Shown: positions 1-11,349 of the stretch, one piece after another
Layout of the letters: each line of letters starts with the position of its first letter
Numbering within the stretch: the first letter of the stretch is position 1
Assembly: GCA_951213105.1 (NCBI GenBank)
Contig: OX578153.1
Coordinates: 58,476,520 to 58,540,519, forward strand
Source of the DNA: Amaurobius ferox
Lineage: Eukaryota > Arthropoda > Arachnida > Araneae > Amaurobiidae
DNA length: 64,000 bases
Reading direction: 5' to 3'
Position numbers and translations under genes: made by a program
Notes under the pieces: generated by a model
What the model was told of the DNA's origin: nothing
Database searches by the model: none
The model's input: the letters and a program-made list of their open reading frames with translations, nothing else

Positions 1-3000
1 CCATTCGTTTGTACTTCGTTAGTACCGGTTAGTACCGAGATATTTTCGTTAGTACCGCTTCCGGTACAAAATTATAGCCATTTCAAAAATGCGGGCTGGT
101 GAAATGCGAGCCCGCCGACTTTCGAATTCAGAAATTTCGACTATGCCATTCGTTTGTACTTCGTTAGTACCGGTTAGTACCGAGATATTTTCGTTAGTAC
201 CGCTTCCGGTACAAAATTATAGCCATTTCAAAAATGCGGGCTGGTGAAATGCGAGCCCGCCGACTTTCGAATTCAGAAATTTCGACTATGCCATTCGTTT
301 GTACTTCGTTAGTACCGGTTAGTACCGAGATATTTTCGTTAGTACCGCTTCCGGTACAAAATTATAGCCATTTCAAAAATGCGGGCTGGTGAAATGCGAG
401 CCCGCCGACTTTCGAATTCAGAAATTTCGACTATGCCATTCGTTTGTACTTCGTTAGTACCGGTTAGTACCGAGATATTTTCGTTAGTACCGCTTCCGGT
501 ACAAAATTATAGCCATTTCAAAAATGCGGGCTGGTGAAATGCGAGCCCGCCGACTTTCGAATTCAGAAATTTCGACTATGCCATTCGTTTGTACTTCGTT
601 AGTACCGGTTAGTACCGAGATATTTTCGTTAGTACCGCTTCCGGTACAAAATTATAGCCATTTCAAATATGCGGGCTGGTGAAATGCGAGCCCGACGACT
701 TTCGAATTCAGAAATTTCGACTATGCCATTCGTTTGTACTTCGTTAGTACCGGTTAGTACCGAGATATTTTCGTTAGCACCGCTTCCGGTACAAAATTAT
801 AGCCATTTCAAAAATGCGGGCTGGTGAAATGCGAGCCCGCCGACTTTCGAATTCAGAAATTTCGACTATGCCATTCGTTTGTACTTCGTTAGTACCGGTT
901 AGTACCGAGATATTTTCGTTAGCACCGCTTCCGGTACAAAATTATAGCCATTTCAAAAATGCGGGCTGGTGAAATGCGAGCCCGCCGACTTTCGAATTCA
1001 GAAATTTCGACTATGCCATTCGTTTGTACTTCGTTAGTACCGGTTAGTACCGAGATATTTTCGTTAGTACCGCTTCCGGTACAAAATTATAGCCATTTCA
1101 AAAATGCGGGCTGGTGAAATGCGAGCCCGCCGACTTTCGAATTCAGAAATTTCGACTATGCCATTCGTTTGTACTTCGTTAGTACCGGTTAGTACTGAGA
1201 TATTTTCGTTAGTACCGCTTCCGGTACAAAATTATAGCCATTTCAAAAATGCGGGCTGGTGAAATGCGAGCCCGCCGACTTTCGAATTCAGAAATTTCGA
1301 CTATGCCATTCGTTTGTACTTCGTTAGTACCGGTTAGTACCGAGATATTTTCGTTAGTACCGCTTCCGGTACAAAATTATAGCCATTTCAAAAATGCGGG
1401 CTGGTGAAATGCGAGCCCGCCGACTTTCGAATTCAGAAATTTCGACTATGCCATTCGTTTGTACTTCGTTAGTACCGGTTAGTACCGAGATATTTTCGTT
1501 AGTACCGCTTCCGGTACAAAATTATAGCCATTTCAAAAATGCGGGCTGGTGAAATGCGAGCCCGCAGACTTTCGAATTCAGAAATTTCGACTATGCCATT
1601 CGTTTGTACTTCGTTAGTACCGGTTAGTACCGAGATATTTTCGTTAGTACCGCTTCCGGTACAAAATTATAGCCATTTCAAAAATGCGGGCTGGTGAAAT
1701 GCGAGCCCGCCGACTTTCGAATTCAGAAATTTCGACTATGCCATTCGTTTGTACTTCGTTAGTACCGGTTAGTACCGAGATATTTTCGTTAGTACCGCTT
1801 CCGGTACAAAATTATAGCCATTTCAAAAATGCGGGCTGGTGAAATGCGAGCCCGCCGACTTTCGAATTCAGAAATTTCGACTATGCCATTCGTTTGTACT
1901 TCGTTAGTACTGGTTAGTACCGAGATATTTTCGTTAGTACCGCTTCCGGTACAAAATTATAGCCATTTCAAAAATGCGGACTGGTGAAATGCGAGCCCGC
2001 CGACTTTCGAATTCAGAAATTTCGACTATGCCATTCGTTTGTACTTCGTTAGTACCGGTTAGTACCGAGATATTTTCGTTAGTACCGCTTCCGGTACAAA
2101 ATTATAGCCATTTCAAAAATGCGGGCTGGTGAAATGCGAGCCCGCCGACTTTCGAATTCAGAAATTTCGACTATGCCATTCGTTTGTACTTCGTTAGTAC
2201 CGGTTAGTACCGAGATATTTTCGTTAGTACCGCTTCCGGTACAAAATTATAGCCATTTCAAAAATGCGGGCTGGTGAAATACGAGCCCGCAGACTTTCGA
2301 ATTCAGAAATTTCGACTATGCCATTCGTTTGTACTTCGTTAGTACCGGTTAGTACCGAGATATTTTCGTTAGTACCGCTTCCGGTACAAAATTATAGCCA
2401 TTTCAAAAATGCGGGCTGGTGAAATGCGAGCCCGCCGACTTTCGAATTCAGAAATTTCGACTATGCCATTCGTTTGTACTTCGTTAGTACCGGTTAGTAC
2501 CGAGATATTTTCGTTAGTACCGCTTCCGGTACAAAATTATAGCCATTTCAAAAATGCGGGCTGGTGAAATGCGAGCCCGCAGACTTTCGAATTCAGAAAT
2601 TTCGACTATGCCATTCGTTTGTACTTCGTTAGTACCGGTTAGTACCGAGATATTTTCGTTAGTACCGCTTCCGGTACAAAATTATAGCCATTTCAAAAAT
2701 GCGGGCTGGTGAAATGCGAGCCCGCCGACTTTCGAATTCAGAAATTTCGACTATGCCATTCGTTTGTACTTCGTTAGTACCGGTTAGTACCGAGATATTT
2801 TCGTTAGTACCGCTTCCGGTACAAAATTATAGCCATTTCAAAAATGCGGGCTGGTGAAATGCGAGCCCGCCGACTTTCGAATTCAGAAATTTCGACTATG
2901 CCATTCGTTTGTACTTCGTTAGTACCGGTTAGTACCGAGATATTTTCGTTAGTACCGCTTCCGGTACAAAATTATAGCCATTTCAAAAATGCGGGCTGGT

Positions 3001-4682
3001 GAAATGCGAGCCCGCCGACTTTCGAATTCAGAAATTTCGACTATGCCATTCGTTTGTACTTCGTTAGTACCGGTTAGTACCGAGATATTTTCGTTAGTAC
3101 CGCTTCCGGTACAAAATTATAGCCATTTCAAAAATGCGGGCTGGTGAAATGCGAGCCCGCAGACTTTCGAATTCAGAAATTTCGACTATGCCATTCGTTT
3201 GTACTTCGTTAGTACCGGTTAGTACCGAGATATTTTCGTTAGTACCGCTTCCGGTACAAAATTATAGCCATTTCAAAAATGCGGACTGGTGAAATGCGAG
3301 CCCGCCGACTTTCGAATTCAGAAATTTCGACTATGCCATTCGTTTGTACTTCGTTAGTACCGGTTAGTACCGAGATATTTTCGTTAGTACCGCTTCCGGT
3401 ACAAAATTATAGCCATTTCAAAAATGCGGGCTGGTGAAATGCGAGCCCGCAGACTTTCGAATTCAGAAATTTCGACTATGCCATTCGTTTGTACTTCGTT
3501 AGTACCGGTTAGTACCGAGATATTTTCGTTAGTACCGCTTCCGGTACAAAATTATAGCCATTTCAAAAATGCGGGCTGGTGAAATGCGAGCCCGCCGACT
3601 TTCGAATTCAGAAATTTCGACTATGCCATTCGTTTGTACTTCGTTAGTACCGGTTAGTACCGAGATATTTTCGTTAGTACCGCTTCCGGTACAAAATTAT
3701 AGCCATTTCAAAAATGCGGGCTGGTGAAATGCGAGCCCGCCGACTTTCGAATTCAGAAATTTCGACTATGCCATTCGTTTGTACTTCGTTAGTACTGGTT
3801 AGTACCGAGATATTTTCGTTAGTACCGCTTCCGGTACAAAATTATAGCCATTTCAAAAATGCGGGCTGGTGAAATGCGAGCCCGCCGACTTTCGAATTCA
3901 GAAATTTCGACTATGCCATTCGTTTGTACTTCGTTAGTACCGGTTAGTACCGAGATATTTTCGTTAGTACCGCTTCCGGTACAAAATTATAGCCATTTCA
4001 AAAATGCGGGCTGGTGAAATGCGAGCCCGCCGACTTTCGAATTCAGAAATTTCGACTATGCCATTCGTTTGTACTTCGTTAGTACCGGTTAGTACCGAGA
4101 TATTTTCGTTAGTACCGCTTCCGGTACAAAATTATAGCCATTTCAAAAATGCGGGCTGGTGAAATGCGAGCCCGCCGACTTTCGAATTCAGAAATTTCGA
4201 CTATGCCATTCGTTTGTACTTCGTTAGTACTGGTTAGTACCGAGATATTTTCGTTAGTACCGCTTCCGGTACAAAATTATAGCCATTTCAAAAATGCGGG
4301 CTGGTGAAATGCGAGCCCGCCGACTTTCGAATTCAGAAATTTCGACTATGCCATTCGTTTGTACTTCGTTAGTACCGGTTAGTACCGAGATATTTTCGTT
4401 AGTACCGCTTCCGGTACAAAATTATAGCCATTTCAAAAATGCGGGCTGGTGAAATGCGAGCCCGCCGACTTTCGAATTCAGAAATTTCGACTATGCCATT
4501 CGTTTGTACTTCGTTAGTACCGGTTAGTACCGAGATATTTTCGTTAGTACCGCTTCCGGTACAAAATTATAGCCATTTCAAAAATGCGGGCTGGTGAAAT
4601 GCGAGCCCGCCGACTTTCGAATTCAGAAATTTCGACTATGCCATTCGTTTGTACTTCGTTAGTACCGGTTAGTACCGAGATA
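1..4682 (+). repeat. 145-bp satellite array 1 (about 32 units)
   Basis: Units begin at 1, 146, 291 and so on, with a constant 145-bp step and very few substitutions, so the array is highly homogenised. It runs off the left edge of the window. Each unit contains several copies of a TTAGTACCG-like submotif, a perfect hairpin GTACCG-CTTC-CGGTAC and a second hairpin with GCGGGCT/AGCCCGC arms around an 11-nt loop. Marked variants recur at multiples of 145 (for example a CGCAGAC variant near 1564, 2289, 2579, 3159 and 3449), as expected from unequal exchange. No open frame is maintained. It could be a free satellite or the terminal repeat of a foldback-type element (see array 2). Confidence 0.97.
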
Positions 4683-4846
4683 GTTCTGCTTCGGATACAA
4701 ATTTATGGCAATTTCAATATTGCGGGCTGGTAAATACGAGCCGTACAAGTATGCAATTTCTAAGTTTCAAGTACCAAGATATTTTTGTTAATACCGCTTT
4801 CGGTACATAAATATTGCCATTTCGAAATAGAGGGGGGGGGGGGGGG
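4683..4846 (+). repeat. Decayed edge unit of satellite array 1 plus poly-G tract
   Basis: Homology to the 145-bp unit continues for roughly one more copy but with many changes (a GCGGGCTGG core remains near 4721 and the GTACC-type submotifs are altered). It ends at a run of 15 G at 4832-4846. A degraded edge unit beside a homogenised core is what unequal crossing-over predicts. Confidence 0.8.
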
Positions 4847-6010
4847 TATAGTGTCCCCGTAATAACTTTTTCAGATATTAAAATTGCAAGAAAAAAATGC
4901 ATGAATAATATTTCAAATTGCAATTCCTGAATTCTGCCAAATTGGCAAACCTCAGCCAAAGTTGGTAACCTTTATTCGTAGCGAAAATGGAAACATAAAC
5001 ATTGTCTGGTATGTTTGATTGTCTTCTGATTATTATTATTTACTCTGTAATTAGGACATACTCATCCTTGAGGGCAATGAAAATAAACTCTTCCAGTCTC
5101 GGATATAAACATTCTTATTGGCATTTTTTAATCTTTGCTGTCTAATATGTTGCTGAAATATTTTTTTATTTTTTGTTATGTCATTTACTGAACATAATGT
5201 TTAAAAACACACTGAAAAAAGTTTGTTTTCTATTACAGATATTTCTAGAGTGCATCCCCTATTTCCCCTAAGCATATCTACAATGCACCCTACTAGTTTG
5301 GGAAACTCTGATCTATAGTATTAAAACGCGCATAAATAATCATGGTAACTAATTTAAGCATGAATGCAAATAACTAGGATTTCAAATACGATTTGTTGGT
5401 TTGTAGAAACACTGTAATAAATAAAAGTATGTTTTGATTGGGATATGCAGGTTTTTAGGTAAATACATAAATTTCGAAAAAATTAAAAGCAATACATTTA
5501 AAATTTTTGCAATTAACCGTCAACATGTCACTAGGCTTACACCATTTGCTTTAAATTTGAATTCTTTTGGTACAAAGAACGTACACGGCACGATCTACAA
5601 AATGCTAGATAACAAATCTACCTGGAGAATTTCCAAAGCCGAGAACGAACAAGTATCTGTAGAATAGATTAATGTCAACAATAAATGGACTTTCAGAATT
5701 GTATCGTGTTGTATCACTTGAACCACGAAAGTAATACTTAATTTCCAGAAGAAAATTCGTAAAATAAAAGAGGAAACCTAAGAGGAAGGAAAACGGACAG
5801 AGGAATGAAACTATGACCTAAGTGCCGAATGATGAAATATAAGGGGATAACCGGTATCGGACTATATGGGAGTAACAACATTAACTAACTTAAAACAAAA
5901 GAAAAAATTATTGTAAAAATACTTGTGAATAAAAATCTCAGATCAAATTTCGAAAGCTAAATGAACTTCATAAAATGAGTTTAATGAACAGAACAAACTA
6001 TAGATGAAAC
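4847..6010. other. AT-rich stretch with no recognised gene
   Basis: Nothing is identifiable here. A 77-codon open frame (5434-5667, +) follows an AG-ending acceptor-like context (GGGATATGCAG) and is less biased than its surroundings, so it could be an exon. I recognise no domain in it and rate it as probably chance. Confidence 0.3.
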
Positions 6011-7020
6011 AAGAAAGATCAATCATACTTAAAGCATTGATTATGAAACACTTTCCAACTTCAATGCAATTTTATTTAAACAAGTGTAAAATGCAATACA
6101 TTCCTCGGTAATATTTTAAAACTTATCACAATACTACATTAATTTATTATATTTGAAAACTTAAACCTTCATCGAAAAAAAATGAACTTCATTCAAATGA
6201 CGGCATTGATATATAAATCGCCTGGCTCAAACATCTCTAAAATGCGATACATTCCTCGGTAATATTTTTAAAACTATCATAATACTACGATAATTTATTA
6301 TATTTGAAAACTTCTTCGAAAACAACTGAAATCCATTCAAATGACGTCATAGAAAAAATAACACACCTGGTTCTCTGTAAAACAGCATTTCATTCATAAC
6401 ATTTTCCCATTCATTTCATTCATCACAATACTATAATAATTTATTTTATTTAAAAATTAAGACCATGGAGCTACAAGTAATTAAACTCTATGCTTAAAAC
6501 TTCATCGAAAAAAATCGTCCTTCTCTTTGTAAAATCAATGATTCATGCATATCAGCTATGCAGACATCTGATGCATTTGTAATATTTTTAGATAGTTGAC
6601 ACGTTATAACTTTTTGTTGAGCTGTATATGTTTCCCATATATTAGTTATGTTATTATATTTGAAAACTTCTTCGAAAACAACTGAAATCCATTCAAATGA
6701 CGTCATAGAAAAAATAACACACCTGGTTCTATGTAAAACAGCATTTCATTCATAACATTTTCCCATTCATTTCATTCATCACAATACTATAATAATTTAT
6801 TTTATTTAAAAATTAAGACCATGGAGCTACAAGTAATTAAACTCTATGCTTAAAACTTCATCGAAAAAAATCGTCCTTCTCTTTGTAAAATCAATGATTC
6901 ATGCATATCAGCTATGCAGACATCTGATGCATTTGTAATATTTTTAGATAGTTGACACGTTATAACTTTTTGTTGAGCTGTATATGTTTCCCATATATTA
7001 GTTATGTTAGTTAAACATAA
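6011..7020 (+). repeat. C-family interspersed repeat, copy C1 (rearranged)
   Basis: It starts with the family's conserved AAGAAAGATCAATCAT end, followed by a CTTTCCAACT segment and an ATTCAAATGACGTCAT-like motif. The same order recurs at 18.9, 38.8 (reverse), 56.4 and 60.5 kb. This copy lacks the family's other end (the GTGATC and GACA-repeat part) and instead carries a local 356-bp duplication. No coding capacity was seen. Confidence 0.7.
6296..7007. repeat. 356-bp direct tandem duplication
   Basis: The segment containing GACGTCATAGAAAAAATAAC recurs with a step of 356 bp (6343 and 6699), and the two copies are nearly identical over their whole length (one clear difference, CTCTGTAAAAC versus CTATGTAAAAC). 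The duplication lies inside C1 and runs into the ~105-bp array. Confidence 0.9.
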
Positions 7021-7690
7021 GAAATCAATCTGATATATCTGTAATATTATTAGATAGTTGATATTTTATAACTTGTTGTTTTCCGGCTATATGTTTTTCC
7101 CAATATCAGTTATGTTAGTTATACATAAGAAATAAATCTGATACATTTGTAATATTTTCAGATGGTTGATGCTTTATAATTTTTTGTTCTTGAGAAATAT
7201 TTTTTTCCCAAAATTAGGTATGTTATACATAAGAAATAAATCTGATACATTCGTAATATTTTTAGATACTTGATATTTTATAACTTTTTGGTTTCGAGCT
7301 ACATGCTTTTCCCAATATTAGTTATGTCAGTTATACATAAGGGAAAAATACTGATACATTAGATATTTGATGTTTTATAACTTTTTGTTCTTGAGAAATA
7401 TATTTTTCTCAGTATTAGGTATGTTATGCATAATGAAATCTGATACATTCGTAATATTTCGGATAGTTAATATTTTATAACTTTTTGTTTTTGAGCTGTA
7501 TGCTTTTCAAATATTAGTTATATATAAGAAATAAATCTGATATATTTGTGATATTTTTAACTAGTTAATATTTTATAACTTGTTGTATTTCAGCTATATG
7601 TTTTTCCCAATATTAGTTATGTTAGTTATACATAAGAAATAAATCTGATACATTTGTAATATTTTCTGATGGTTGATGTTTATACTGTTT
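6920..7690. repeat. Diverged ~105-bp tandem array
   Basis: About seven diverged units share the order CTGATACATTTGTAATATTT, TAGTTGAT, TTTATAACTTTTTGTT and CCCAATATTAGTTATG. Spacing varies because of small deletions. It is an old minisatellite adjoining repeat C1. Confidence 0.8.
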
Positions 7691-7735
7691 CTATTACACT
7701 CTTTTCCATTTTATTTTTCTATTCCATTTCATTAT

Positions 7736-7872
7736 TACTTTCCTTATATACATAATGTATAAGGAAAGTATTGTGACGGGGTCGAAAATTCGAAATCGAG
7801 TTTTCGACGGGAGAGCACGTTTCAAGCATACCTGATCACGAATCAAACATTTTTGAAGTGATGTCTGTGTGT

Positions 7873-7917
<45 letters not shown>

Positions 7918-8716
7918 TATGTGTGTGTGTGTGTGTGTGTCAGTGAGTCTGTGGAGACGATAACTGACGAACGAATGGACCGATTCGAACCAAATTTGGT
8001 ACAAAAATCACAATCCGTAAACACTGGAAGCCTATTGTTTTTATGCGTAATCGAATGTTCAGAACCCCCCTAAATTTTCGAATAAAATTTTGAAAAATCG
8101 TCAAAAAATCAAAACCACTAATAAAGTTACGCAAATAGGCATTTCTTATGTAATTTTTCATTAGAAAACGATTGACATAAATTTTAGAACGCTAACACGA
8201 ACCGTTCTCCAGATATTGCACATTTTTCAAAAAAATTATTAAAAAGTCATATAAAATGAAAACAAAATATTTCCTATTGAGAAACATGTTCACTTTTCAT
8301 ATGTAATACCATGCGATAAATTGGGTGACATCAATCTCGTGTATCTATCTCGTTCCATTCATGAAAAAAGATACTTTGAGTAATACTTTTGTATTTGAAC
8401 GCCAATAGTCATTTAACTGCTGTAAGAACAACTTATTTCTTCGTCCATAACGCTTGGCGAGATTTTGGCGACGAATTTGGCGGAATATCGCCAACTTGGC
8501 GACTTTTTGAAATGTTGCCAAATTAAAGAAAATCTCGCCAAATGGATAAAAATGACGCTAAATTAATGAAAATGATGACTAATTGTCGAAAATTCAATAT
8601 CTTGGAAAGAATATTAGTATCTACTATAAGAAAAGCCTATTTTTTTACTGTAAAAGTAGTAAATTCATTACATTATATAAGGAAAGTCATGTGTTGCCCA
8701 CATCAGATTTTTTTTT
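7736..8716 (+). mobile_element. H-family hairpin-ended element, copy H1
   Basis: One end is a terminal palindrome (7736-7770) with arms TACTTTCCTTATA and TATAAGGAAAGTA. Next come a palindromic TCGAAAA...TTTTCGA region, a TG microsatellite (about 7868-7940), a conserved GAACGAATGGACCGATTCG segment and a foldback block rich in TTGGCGA. The other end is AAGTCATGTG...CACATCAG followed by a T run. The same order occurs at 28.1, 53.0, 57.1 and 58.4 kb. No open frame survives. It is a non-autonomous element of unknown class; its asymmetric ends and internal microsatellite recall Helentron-associated (HINE) elements, but copy H2 has a target duplication that Helitrons do not make. Confidence 0.85.
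8454..8541 (+). other. Conserved TTGGCGA foldback block inside H1
   Basis: TTGGCGAGATTTT at 8454 is matched by AAAATCTCGCCAA at 8529, a 13-bp inverted pair enclosing further TTGGCG and CGCCAA words. The block is kept in H2 (28848-28937), H3, H4 and H5, and in altered form in both Helitron A copies. It may form a structured RNA or a protein-binding cruciform. Its function is unknown. Confidence 0.6.
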
Positions 8717-9300
8717 GTTGTGGTTCATCTTTTTATCCCATATTTTGTGTCGTTCATGTTTAAGTAATGTAGAAGAAGGTGCTGGCTCAGAATTGGAAAT
8801 GTACAATTCTGTTTGTGAAAGAAAACGAGAACCCTCTTAAAGACATATTTCTCGTGGGCTCCGCTGCTGGTTTCATCACCAAGAAAACAAACTGCTGCAC
8901 CGAATTTCACGATTTCTTGAAATTTTGTGGGTAGTCAAATAGTAATCTCACTTAAAATGTTGTCCATGTTTCGAATTTCTAGGAGCAGGGTTAGTCTGAT
9001 ATTAATAAAATATATGTTATGGATAGCACACGGCTTTCCCTATACAATGCAAGGAATTGACTTCTTTCGCAGTCAAAAAATGATGTATACGATGGAAGGC
9101 ACAATGTTTTTAACGTTGAATTGTATATTGGGCGCTTTTCCGGATAACAATATGTAAAACTATTTCAATGTATCCATTTAACTTATATATTTAGCGCAAC
9201 GCTAAACCGACAATTATCAATAACAATAGCATCCGCAATACGCAAAAAAGTCTATATATATATTTTATAATTAATTCATTAATTTGATATCATATCTTTT
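8717..9300. other. Intervening sequence with an old Helitron-like fragment
   Basis: Around 8850-9140 there are phrases also found in the Helitron-like copies at 24.0, 26.3 and 34.4 kb (GAAATTTTGTGGGTAGTC, CACTTAAAAT, TTCGAATTTCTA), and then a segment resembling 35.09-35.15 kb. The fragment is diverged and lacks Helitron termini. The rest is unrecognised. Confidence 0.4.
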
Positions 9301-9832
9301 AACTTAGCGACATTTTTGCAATTTTTATGTCAAATATATCCAAATTTATACCAAATATATTTTTCAAAATTAGTTGCCAAGCCTTACAGACAGACGGAGA
9401 GAAGAGCATTTATTGTATATAAACGACTATAGGCGAATGGTTGGTTAGACGACGATATACAAAACTATTACACAAAATATCTTTCAGTGAGTGAAACGAA
9501 CTAGATCCATGAGAATGGTGTTAACAAATTTATAGCGTAATATTACATATCAAAAGCGAACATATTTTACAATAATTAATATATTTCTTTTGTTTTATGT
9601 GATTCTTTTTTTTTTTTGTTTTGGTAATTTGTGTGAAAATTTTTAATGTATCGAGAACAATTTGCGCTACAGTTTGTGCTAATCGTTTTTTCGTGAAAAA
9701 AATTGCATTAGAAAGAATATTTACGTAACAATACTGAAGGCTCTTATTTTTGATGAATTTTCACAATTTCATTCGAAATTTTCGAATGGGGGGGGGGGGG
9801 TTCTGAACATTCAATTACGTTTAAAATCAAAA
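9301..9832 (-). repeat. Diverged partial H-family copy, cut by satellite array 2
   Basis: Segments match H elements in reverse orientation (GAACTAGATCCATGAGAAT, ATTACATATCAAAAG and, after a 13-G run at 9788-9800, TTCTGAACATTCAATTACG). Homology stops at 9832, exactly where the satellite begins, so the array arrived in or beside this H copy. Confidence 0.6.
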
Positions 9833-10920
9833 GGTACTAACCGGTACTAACGAAGTACAAACGAATGGCATAGTCGAAATTTCTGAATTCGAAAATCGGC
9901 GGGCTCGCATTTCACCAGCCCGCATTCTTGAAATGGCTATAATTTTGTACCGGAAGCGGTACTAACGAAAATATCTCGGTACTAACCGGTACTAACGAAG
10001 TACAAACGAATGCCATAGTCGAAATTTCTGAATTCGAAAGTCGGCGGGCTCGCATTTCACCAGCCCGCATTCTTGAAATGGCTATAATTTTGTACCGGAA
10101 GCGGTACTAACGAAAATATCTCGGTACTAACCGGTACTAACGAAGTACAAACGAATGGCATAGTCGAAATTTCTGAATTCGAAAGTCGGCGGGCTTGCAT
10201 TTCACCAGCCCGCATTCTTGAAATGGCTATAATTTTGTACCGGAAGCGGTACTAACGAAAATATCTCGGTACTAACGAAGTACAAACGAATGCCATAGTC
10301 GAAATTTCTGAATTCGAAAGTCGGCGGGCTCGCATTTCACCAGCCCGCATTCTTGAAATGGCTATAATTTTGTACCGGAAGCGGTACTAACGAAAATATC
10401 TCGGTACTAACCGGTACTAACGAAGTACAAACGAATGGCATAGTCGAAATTTCTGAATTCGAAAGTCGGCGGGCTCGCATTTCACCAGCCCGCATTCTTG
10501 AAATGGCTATAATTTTGTACCGGAAGCGGTACTAACGAAAATATCTCGGTACTAACCGGTACTAACGAAGTACAAACGAATGGCATAGTCGAAATTTCTG
10601 AATTCGAAAGTCGGCGGGCTCGCATTTCACCAGCCCGCATTCTTGAAATGGCTATAATTTTGTACCGGAAGCGGTACTAACGAAAATATCTCGGTACTAA
10701 CCGGTACTAACAAAGTACAAACGAATGGCATAGTCGAAATTTCTGAATTCGAAAGTCGGCGGGCTCGCATTTCACCAGCCCGCATTCTTGAAATGGCTAT
10801 AATTTTGTACCGGAAGCGGTACTAACGAAAATATCTCGGTACTAACCGGTACTAACGAAGTACAAACGAATGGCATAGTCGAAATTTCTGAATTCGAAAG
10901 TCGGCGGGCTGGTGAAATGC
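9833..10920 (-). repeat. 145-bp satellite array 2, inverted (about 7.5 units)
   Basis: It is the same unit as array 1 but on the opposite strand. Its units share an array-specific variant (AAGAATGCGGG in place of AAAAATGCGGG, read on the unit's own strand), so the two arrays have been homogenised separately. One unit near 10267 lacks a 10-bp CCGGTACTAA block between two submotifs. The last unit switches strand inside its GCGGGCT hairpin (10904-10920) and the array ends. Confidence 0.95.
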
Positions 10921-11349
10921 ACCTCATTATACTATGTATGTAGGGAAAATAATAATCAACACCCCTTCACTTATAATAAATATAAGCCATTTTCCTTAAA
11001 AAATGTTTTCAAATGTGTTACCCAACACCAAGCTAATTTTTGAGCAAAGAAAGACGCGTCGTTTTTTGTTATCAGTATCAATTTAAGTAAGCGATTTACT
11101 GATTGTCACTCCTCGTCGAACTCGTTGGCGGCATTTATTCGATTTAGCTCTATTTAGACGCCAGAAGAATTTCATTACCACGATGGAGTCAGTCAACTTA
11201 TTCTCTTCTATATCGACTGAAACGTTTCAAATTTCATTAAGTTCCTCTCAAGAATAAGAAAGTGTAACAAATAATATAATATAATTATATAATATAAAAA
11301 ATATATATTCATATTTGTATTACGATTTAAAAAAAATTGATGTCGACAG
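10921..11349. other. AT-rich stretch, nothing recognised
   Basis: There is a run of AT steps at 11270-11310 and no open frame or repeat family that I can identify. Confidence 0.4.

Noticed and set aside
1..4682. Regular repeats resembling a CRISPR array
   Set aside because: The whole 145-bp period is repeated with no variable spacers, and the context is eukaryotic repeat DNA; it is a satellite.
5434..5667. Host exon
   Set aside because: No recognised domain and only a weak acceptor-like context; kept as a remark, not as a gene.
7836..8024. His-Thr repeat protein frames (also at 28.1, 57.8 kb)
   Set aside because: They are translations of the TG/CA microsatellite inside H elements.
9788..9800. 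Matching poly-G tracts at both inner satellite edges as a shared terminal motif
   Set aside because: The tract at 9788 is an expansion of the G run normally present in H elements, so the similarity to 4832 is likely coincidental.
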